This document shows, in pieces, positions 35,174-39,680 of a stretch of 39,680 bases of DNA. Each line of letters opens with the position of its first letter. The first letter of the stretch is position 1. The stretch lies in NCBI GenBank assembly GCA_021811155.1, contig JAJZPO010000020.1, positions 1 through 39,680 on the forward strand, written 5' to 3'. This DNA is from Bacillota bacterium. GTDB lineage: Bacteria; Bacillota; Desulfitobacteriia; Desulfitobacteriales; JAJXUE01. Both the position numbers and the translations under genes were made by a program. The notes beneath the pieces are model-generated. The model did no database searches. It was not told the origin of the DNA and saw only the letters and a program-made list of their open reading frames with translations.

Positions 35174-35251
35174 CTCCGCCCCCCCTCTCAGCAAAAATGG
35201 GAGCTTGCGTACATATTTCGCAGCCAATTAGCTGAGACTTGTACTATAAAT

Positions 35252-35281
35252 ATGTTACCCAATTCTGGTATAATTTGTCAA
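35252..35281 (-). promoter_or_regulatory. Probable promoter of the M23 peptidase gene
   Basis: On the minus strand, TTGACA (35281-35276), an 18-bp spacer, then TAACAT (35257-35252). The -35 is perfect and the -10 is 4 of 6. Confidence 0.5.
35266..35274 (+). promoter_or_regulatory. Extended -10 element on the plus strand
   Basis: TGGTATAAT is a perfect extended -10, pointing away from the M23 gene, with no good -35. No plus-strand gene follows before the terminator at 35353, so a short noncoding RNA of about 120 bases could be made, or the match may be chance. Confidence 0.35.
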
Positions 35282-35352
35282 CCCAGCCATCTGCCTATGT
35301 CTTGCCAAGTCCATACACCCCCTGCTAAAAGCCTATGAACAGGGGACTCTTT

Positions 35353-35398
35353 CTAACATCAAAAAGGAGCTGTTTTTACAGCCCCTTTTTGATGTTAG
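35353..35398. terminator. Long palindromic bidirectional terminator
   Basis: A 15-bp outer stem (35353-35367 with 35384-35398), one A-C mismatch, then a 5-bp inner stem and a TTTT loop. The inner GC part is flanked by an A-tract and a T-tract on either strand, so it can end the minus-strand salvage operon (last stop at 35426) and any plus-strand transcript. Confidence 0.85.
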
Positions 35399-35425
35399 GA
35401 TTTTTATTATCGGTGAGAAGGCGGG

Positions 35426-36748
35426 TTAAGACTGTTCAGTGCCTGCGGTCAGCCTCTCTTTGATCTGTTCCGCCCTGCTCTGCACCTCAGCCATGATCTT
35501 TTCACTGTCTATGGTAAGTACCTGGCGGTTCTCCATGACCACATTGCCATCAATGATTACTGTCTGCACGTCGGAACCATGGGCTGCATAGACCAGGTGG
35601 GCCACCACGTCGTGCCGCGGATAAAGGTGGGGCTGGTGCATGTTCAAGAGGATGACATCAGCTTTAAACCCGGGCTTCAACTGGCCCAGATTTTCCAGGC
35701 CCAAAGCCTTTGCCCCCTGCACGGTAGCCAGTTCTAACGCCTGATAAGCCGGCAGGGCGGTGCTGCCGCAGCTCACTTTCTGCAAGAAGGCCGCGCTGCG
35801 CATCTCACCGAACAGATCCAGATTGTTATTGGAACAGGCGCTGTCCGTGCCGAGACCCACCGTTACCCCCGCCTCCAGCATTCTGGTCACCGGGCTCACC
35901 CCGCTGGCGAGCTTCAGGTTGCTCTCGGGGTTATGAATTACCCCAACCTTGTACTTGGCCAGGAGCTCGATTTCCTGCTCATCCACGTGGACACAGTGAG
36001 CAGCCACCACCGGACGCGTGAACAAGCCCACCTCCTCCATCAGCCTGATGGGGGACTTGCCGTACTGCTTGGTAATATCATCAACTTCCACCTTGGTCTC
36101 AGCCAGGTGGGTATTAATGCCAACCCCGTATTCCTCCGCAAGCTTAATGGCCCGTTTGAGGAAATCAGGCGGGCAGGTGTAGGGGGCATGGGGAGCTACC
36201 ATCACCTTGATGCGCCCATCTGCCTTGCCGTGCCAGTTTTCAATCAGTTCTTTGCTCTGATTGTAGGCAAGCTCCGTTGCCGGACCCGTACCTACCATGC
36301 CCCGGGAAAGCACAGCCCTAAACCCGCTCTCATCCACAGCCTTTGCCACTTTGTGCATGGCAAAATACATATCCACCAGTGTGGTAGTCCCTGACAAAAT
36401 CATTTCCAGAATGCAAAGTTTTGTGCCCCAATATATGTCGTCCGAAGTAAGTTTGGCCTCAAAAGGCCAAACTTTCTCCTGCAGCCATTCCATCAATGGC
36501 AGGTCATCGGCGTAACTGCGCAGCAAAGTCATTCCCGCATGCGTGTGGCCGTTAATCAGTCCCGGCATGATCAGAAAGTCCGGCCCGCCGTATTCCGCGT
36601 CAGGCACCCAACCCTGGGGCGCAGAACCTTCCGGGCCCACGCTCAGGATTTTTCCGGCTTCAATCGCAACTTCACCCCGGGCAAAAAAATCTTTCGGCCC
36701 GGTCATGGGCAGAACCATGCCCTTCAGCAAGATCTTGTTTTTGTCCAC
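35426..36748 (-). CDS. mtaD: Adenosine-derivative deaminase (MTA/SAH/5'-deoxyadenosine type)
   Basis: Amidohydrolase of 440 aa that deaminates the adenine ring of methylthioadenosine, S-adenosylhomocysteine or 5'-deoxyadenosine to the inosine form. Metal ligands are His68 and His70 (NGHTHAGMT), His214 (NTHLAETK) and Asp302 (GLGTDSACSNNNLDL), with His251 (AAHCVHVDEQE) also conserved. The start is GTG behind GAGGAGGG. It is last in the operon with the phosphorylase, isomerase and aldolase; the neighbours suggest MTA and/or 5'-deoxyadenosine as the main substrate. The exact preference cannot be read from the sequence. Confidence 0.88.
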   Translation of the reverse strand: MDKNKILLKGMVLPMTGPKDFFARGEVAIEAGKILSVGPEGSAPQGWVPDAEYGGPDFLIMPGLINGHTHAGMTLLRSYADDLPLMEWLQEKVWPFEAKLTSDDIYWGTKLCILEMILSGTTTLVDMYFAMHKVAKAVDESGFRAVLSRGMVGTGPATELAYNQSKELIENWHGKADGRIKVMVAPHAPYTCPPDFLKRAIKLAEEYGVGINTHLAETKVEVDDITKQYGKSPIRLMEEVGLFTRPVVAAHCVHVDEQEIELLAKYKVGVIHNPESNLKLASGVSPVTRMLEAGVTVGLGTDSACSNNNLDLFGEMRSAAFLQKVSCGSTALPAYQALELATVQGAKALGLENLGQLKPGFKADVILLNMHQPHLYPRHDVVAHLVYAAHGSDVQTVIIDGNVVMENRQVLTIDSEKIMAEVQSRAEQIKERLTAGTEQS

Positions 36749-36775
36749 TTGCTCACCCTCCTCAAACCATAGATA

Positions 36776-37429
36776 TCAAACTATCTGGCTTTCGCCATAG
36801 CTTGCCAGGTAATTGCGCCGCATCTGTTCTGCATCTTCCCTGTCAAGTTCAAAGGGCTGGCCCAGGCTCCGCGCCATCAGGTTGATGTGGGCAGATTTCT
36901 CCACCATCTGGCAGACCAGCATGGCTTCTCTTACACTGCGCCCGCCGCCAACCACACCATGGTTGGCCAATAGCACCGCCCAGCGGTCTGACATGCTCAT
37001 TACCACATTCCTGGCCAATTCCTCCGTTCCCGGCAGGGCGTATGCGGCAACCTCCACCGCCCCTCCGACAACCATGGCCAGGTCTTCAATGCTCGCAGGG
37101 ATGCGAACCCGGGCAGCGGCATGGGCGGAAGCGTAGACGCTGTGGGTATGAATGACCGCCTCGATGTCAGCCCTGGCCCTGTAAACCTGGAGGTGGAGGT
37201 GGTATTCGGAAGAAGGTTTGCTGCCCTCAAGCACCTGGCCCTCCAAATCCATTAAGACCAAATCACCGGTCTCAAGCTCCAGGTAGTTCTTGCCGCTGGG
37301 GGTGATGACAAATCCGCCGGGAACCCTGGCGCTGATGTTGCCCCACGTCCCAACCACCAGGCCGTTCCGGAGCATTTCCCTCCCCGCCTGCACAACCATT
37401 TCTTTAACCGCATGTACATCGTTCGCCAT
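36776..37429 (-). CDS. Class II aldolase (fuculose-phosphate-aldolase type; shunt aldolase)
   Basis: Zn-dependent aldolase of 217 aa. Key residues are GNIS and TPSG (substrate phosphate), Glu75 (catalytic, KPSSEYHLH), His94 and His96 (VIHTHSV), and His157 (LLANHGVV). Next to mtnA and the phosphorylase, it most likely cleaves methylthioribulose 1-phosphate and/or 5-deoxyribulose 1-phosphate to dihydroxyacetone phosphate and an aldehyde, as known for shunt aldolases with this gene order. Fuculose phosphate is a less likely substrate, as no fucose genes are present. Confidence 0.88.
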   Translation of the reverse strand: MANDVHAVKEMVVQAGREMLRNGLVVGTWGNISARVPGGFVITPSGKNYLELETGDLVLMDLEGQVLEGSKPSSEYHLHLQVYRARADIEAVIHTHSVYASAHAAARVRIPASIEDLAMVVGGAVEVAAYALPGTEELARNVVMSMSDRWAVLLANHGVVGGGRSVREAMLVCQMVEKSAHINLMARSLGQPFELDREDAEQMRRNYLASYGESQIV

Positions 37430-37434
37430 AAATT

Positions 37435-38472
37435 CTACCTGACCATAACTTTCAAGAGATTCGATGCATAAGGGGGAGCCACAATCCCCTTCTCGGTAAT
37501 AATCCCTGTAATATACTTTGCCGGGGTAACGTCAAAAGCCGGGTTAAAGACCTCTACCTCCTCAGGGGCCACCTTACACCCGTAGAGTTCCCTGACCTCA
37601 ACCTTATTCCGCTCTTCAATGGGAATTTCCTCACCGTTAGCAAGTTTAATGTCAATAGTTGAAGTCGGCGCCGCCACATAGAAAGGTATCTCGTGGGCCT
37701 GAGCCAGAACAGCCAGGGAGTAAGTACCGATTTTGTTGGCGGTGTCCCCGTTGGCGGCTATGCGGTCCGCTCCCACCACCACCACATCTACCTGCCCCTT
37801 TTGCATCAAGTACCCGGCCATGCTGTCTGTGATCAGGGTAACCGGTATGCCATCCTGCAGGAGTTCCCAGGCTGTTAACCTGGCTCCCTGCAGTAAAGGT
37901 CTCGTTTCGTCCGCGAAGACTTTGATGTTTTTGCCTGAGTCGTGGGCCGCGCGGATAACCCCCAGGGCCGTGCCGTAGCCGACCGTAGCCAAAGCTCCTG
38001 CATTGCAGTGCGTAAGTATTCTTGCTCCATCACCTATGACACCATTGCCATGCTCGCCGATTTTGCGGTTAATCGCTACGTCTTCCGCCGCTATGTCATG
38101 GGCCTCCGCCAAAAGGCCTTGCTTGATTTCATCCAGGCTCTCGTCTTTGAGTTCCCGCAGCCTGTCTTCCATTCTCCGCAAAGCCCAAAACAGATTGACG
38201 GCGGTGGGCCTGGTAGCTGCCAGAGCAGAGGAAACCGCCTCCATATGGCCGATAAACTCAGCTTTGTCCTGGCCCTGGTACTCCATAGCTCCGAGTACAA
38301 ACCCGTAAGCGGCAGCTGCGCCAATTGCAGGAGCCCCCCGCACCACCATAGTGGTGATTGCCTCCGCTACGCCGCGGTATCCTGTATATTCCCTGAATTC
38401 CAATGCTCCAGGCAGTTTGGTCTGGTCAAGTAGTTTTAACCTATGGTCTGTCCATTCAATTGACTTATGCAT
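37435..38472 (-). CDS. mtnA: S-methyl-5-thioribose-1-phosphate isomerase
   Basis: Isomerises methylthioribose 1-phosphate (or the 5-deoxyribose analogue) to the ribulose form. It is 345 aa and related to eIF2B subunits. Signatures are VVRGAPAIGAAAAYG, ILTHCNAG with catalytic Cys156, and VGADRIAANGDTANKIGTY with catalytic Asp236. It is 5 bases upstream of the aldolase gene and follows the phosphorylase with a 17-base gap, so it is in one operon. Confidence 0.95.
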   Translation of the reverse strand: MHKSIEWTDHRLKLLDQTKLPGALEFREYTGYRGVAEAITTMVVRGAPAIGAAAAYGFVLGAMEYQGQDKAEFIGHMEAVSSALAATRPTAVNLFWALRRMEDRLRELKDESLDEIKQGLLAEAHDIAAEDVAINRKIGEHGNGVIGDGARILTHCNAGALATVGYGTALGVIRAAHDSGKNIKVFADETRPLLQGARLTAWELLQDGIPVTLITDSMAGYLMQKGQVDVVVVGADRIAANGDTANKIGTYSLAVLAQAHEIPFYVAAPTSTIDIKLANGEEIPIEERNKVEVRELYGCKVAPEEVEVFNPAFDVTPAKYITGIITEKGIVAPPYASNLLKVMVR

Positions 38473-38489
38473 TTTTTAACCGTCCCCTG

Positions 38490-39278
38490 TCAGAATTTGC
38501 CCAGCTCGGCCGGAGCTTGTGGGCAAGCGCAGCTGCGCTCCGGAGTCAGGACTTTCAGAACTGCCGTTATTAGTTCCCTCAACGCTACACCCATTAAAGC
38601 CATATTTGCCACCACTTCCTGATGGCTCAGGGCTGTTGCAGAGATTCCGGCGGCATAATTTGTTATCATGGCAATGGCTGCATAACACATGCCGCACTCT
38701 TTAGCCAATACCACCTCGGGCACGCTGGTCATGCCGACCACTTCTCCCCCCAGAGCCCGGAACATGCGAATTTCTGCAGGGGTCTCAAAGCGGGGACCCT
38801 CAGTGCATACATAAACACCGCCGTTTTTAACCACAACTCCCGCTTCAACCGCTTTTTCTGCTATGACTCCACGCAATTCCCTGCAGTAAGGGTCGGTCAT
38901 ATCTACGTGCAGCACACCCTGTTCCCCGGTAAAAAAGGTTGCCGGGCGGCTCTTGGTAAAATCGAGAAACTGGTCGACCAGGACAAACTCGCCTGGGGCG
39001 AACTTACTCTCCAGCGAGCCCACCGCTGCCGTGGAGATAACCTTCTTGACGCCCAGTTCTTTCAGGGCCCAAATATTCGCCCGGTAATTTACCAGGTGAG
39101 GCGGGACGGAGTGCTCCTCGCCGTGACGCGCTACAAAAGCCACTTTGGCTGCAGAGACCTCCCCGACTGTTAACCTGACCATGCCGTAAGGTGTGTCCAC
39201 CCGTTCCCTGCTCAGTTTACTGAGCAACTCCGGGTGGTCAACTCCTGTGCCGCCGATGACCGCAAAATCAATCCCCAC
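38490..39278 (-). CDS. mtnP: Methylthioadenosine/methylthioinosine-type nucleoside phosphorylase
   Basis: Phosphorylase of the MTAP/PNP family, 262 aa, producing a sugar 1-phosphate and a free base. Seen are IGGTGVDHPELL (phosphate loop), ARHGEEHSVPPHLVNYRANI, CTEGPRFETPAEIRM and GMTSVPEVVLAKE. The base-contact site reads ITNYAAG, with Asn207 where adenine-specific MTAPs have Asp; by family knowledge Asn favours 6-oxopurines. With a deaminase in the operon, methylthioinosine or 5'-deoxyinosine is the probable substrate. Starts at GTG behind AAGGGTG. First gene of the operon. Confidence 0.9.
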   Translation of the reverse strand: MGIDFAVIGGTGVDHPELLSKLSRERVDTPYGMVRLTVGEVSAAKVAFVARHGEEHSVPPHLVNYRANIWALKELGVKKVISTAAVGSLESKFAPGEFVLVDQFLDFTKSRPATFFTGEQGVLHVDMTDPYCRELRGVIAEKAVEAGVVVKNGGVYVCTEGPRFETPAEIRMFRALGGEVVGMTSVPEVVLAKECGMCYAAIAMITNYAAGISATALSHQEVVANMALMGVALRELITAVLKVLTPERSCACPQAPAELGKF

Positions 39279-39365
39279 AAAACCACACCCTTTTTAGGAC
39301 GTAAGGGAAAGAATCCTCCCCATTTCAATGGGGAGATGAATTGCCCAACATACTTTCCCAAAATA

Positions 39366-39374
39366 TGGTATAAT
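39366..39374 (+). promoter_or_regulatory. Extended -10 promoter of the candidate RNA
   Basis: TGGTATAAT, a perfect extended -10 element. It predicts a transcript beginning at about 39381 and running to the right through the hairpin-rich region. No convincing -35 at the standard distance. Confidence 0.55.
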
Positions 39375-39380
39375 ATCCAT

Positions 39381-39680
39381 ACAGAGTTCTTTGAAAACTT
39401 CGGTATGGGGTTGCAACGAATAAATGGGTCGTTGCGTAAAACTAAGTCCCAAAAATCGTAGCCCAGTCGCCTGTGTGCAGGTGCTTCTGCTATGAATTGG
39501 TACACCATATATTCATAGTCAGGCTAAATGACTGGTAACTATGGATGGAACAAAGTATCTGGAAACTCTTAACGAGCAACCAGTAGTGGTGTTGGGCACG
39601 CCAAAGATGTACAGGTTTGGCGGGTGTTCATTCGTCGCCTAGAATCTTGAAGCTCTCCATTTTAATGGAGAGTAGTTCAC
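39381..39680 (+). ncRNA. Candidate multibranched structured RNA (omega-RNA/HEARO-like)
   Basis: About 300 bases without an open frame on this strand but full of nested stems. GCAACGA/TCGTTGC lies at 39413-39435. A closing stem CCAGTC/GACTGG (39463-39535) encloses CCTG/CAGG (39470-39481) and CTATGAAT/ATTCATAG (39490-39518). Then come CAACCA/TGGTGTTG (39577-39594), CGCCAAA/TTTGGCG (39599-39622), and the 3' hairpin 39653-39672 followed by TAGTTCAC. A terminal hairpin followed by a short conserved tail is seen in guide RNAs of TnpB and IscB. The assignment is by architecture only; a riboswitch-like or other RNA is not excluded. Confidence 0.45.

Larger units (their letters stand above)
39300..39680 (+). 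mobile_element. Possible non-autonomous IS200/IS605-like element (ends only; cut by window)
   Basis: No protein gene in this stretch. It is bounded by palindromes CTCCCCATT-TC-AATGGGGAG (39316-39335) and CTCTCCATT-TT-AATGGAGAG (39653-39672). They are the same motif apart from one compensated base pair and one centre base, and each is preceded by AGAATC. The second is followed by TAGTTCAC. Subterminal hairpins and a noncoding, RNA-like right end are features of IS200/IS605 and TnpB/IscB-type elements. No tnpA, tnpB or iscB sequence is seen inside; one may follow after the edge. Confidence 0.45.

Noticed and set aside
36776-37429. Fuculose-1-phosphate aldolase of a fucose pathway
   Set aside because: No fucose isomerase or kinase is near. 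The gene is packed between mtnA and the deaminase, which points to the salvage shunt.
39212-39508. 98-codon minus-strand open frame overlapping the mtnP start
   Set aside because: It lies across the mtnP start and the palindrome in another frame and has no recognisable protein features.
39313-39680. CRISPR array or tracr-like region
   Set aside because: The two palindromes are 337 bases apart, with no regular repeat-spacer pattern and no cas genes in the window.

Overview
The window looks like a chromosome segment of an anaerobic, spore-former-type Firmicute (Clostridia, probably Peptococcaceae or a Desulfotomaculum/Pelotomaculum-like lineage). Three things suggest this. The block ylxM-ffh-rpsP-KH-ylqD-rimM-trmD-rplS-lepB-rbgA-rnhB has classic Firmicutes gene order. 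The complex I operon has 11 subunits and lacks the NADH-oxidising NuoEFG module. GTG and TTG starts with strong GGAGG-type ribosome binding sites are frequent. The genus is an inference; no rRNA is present.

Layout. (1) 14-9918, minus strand: nuoABCDHIJKLMN with a good promoter upstream and a strong terminator downstream. (2) 9954-18092, minus strand: a translation and protein-targeting superoperon in at least two units. One is ylxM-ffh-rpsP-KH, with its own promoter and terminator. The other is ylqD-rimM-trmD-SPOUT methyltransferase-rplS-lepB-rbgA, with an internal rplS promoter, followed by rnhB. Its gaps hold heptanucleotide repeats and REP-like hairpins. (3) 18191-18864, plus strand: an orphan nucleotidyltransferase-fold gene with its own promoter and terminator. 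(4) 18933-33631, mostly minus strand: an accessory metabolic region. It holds nagB, an aldehyde dehydrogenase, a glycyl-radical activase, a glycyl radical enzyme with an N-terminal SCP2-like domain (broken by one base in a G-run), two nitrilase-fold proteins (one with a degenerate triad), an MFS transporter, a gap packed with six hairpins, a six-hairpin-type glycosidase, an APC permease, a stand-alone SCP2 protein and a saccharopine-dehydrogenase-like oxidoreductase. (5) 33574-34281: a divergent TetR regulator and an 18-bp perfect palindrome just downstream of the oxidoreductase promoter. (6) 34286-35281: an M23 peptidase. (7) 35353-39278, minus strand: a purine-thioribose salvage operon of phosphorylase, MtnA isomerase, class II aldolase and deaminase. 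(8) 39300-39680: no protein gene, but a promoter-led, multi-hairpin, RNA-like sequence bounded by two near-identical covarying palindromes. It resembles the noncoding part of an IS200/IS605-type (TnpB/IscB-associated) element and is cut by the window edge.

How the genes work together. Region 1 makes a proton-pumping complex I that must take electrons from a donor other than NADH through NuoEFG. Region 4 reads as an undescribed catabolic cluster built round a radical enzyme; the repeated SCP2-like domain and the TetR control suggest a hydrophobic substrate, but the substrate is unknown. Region 7 fits conversion of methylthioadenosine and/or 5'-deoxyadenosine (a by-product of radical SAM enzymes such as the activase here) to the inosine form, then to a sugar 1-phosphate, a ketose phosphate, and finally dihydroxyacetone phosphate plus an aldehyde.
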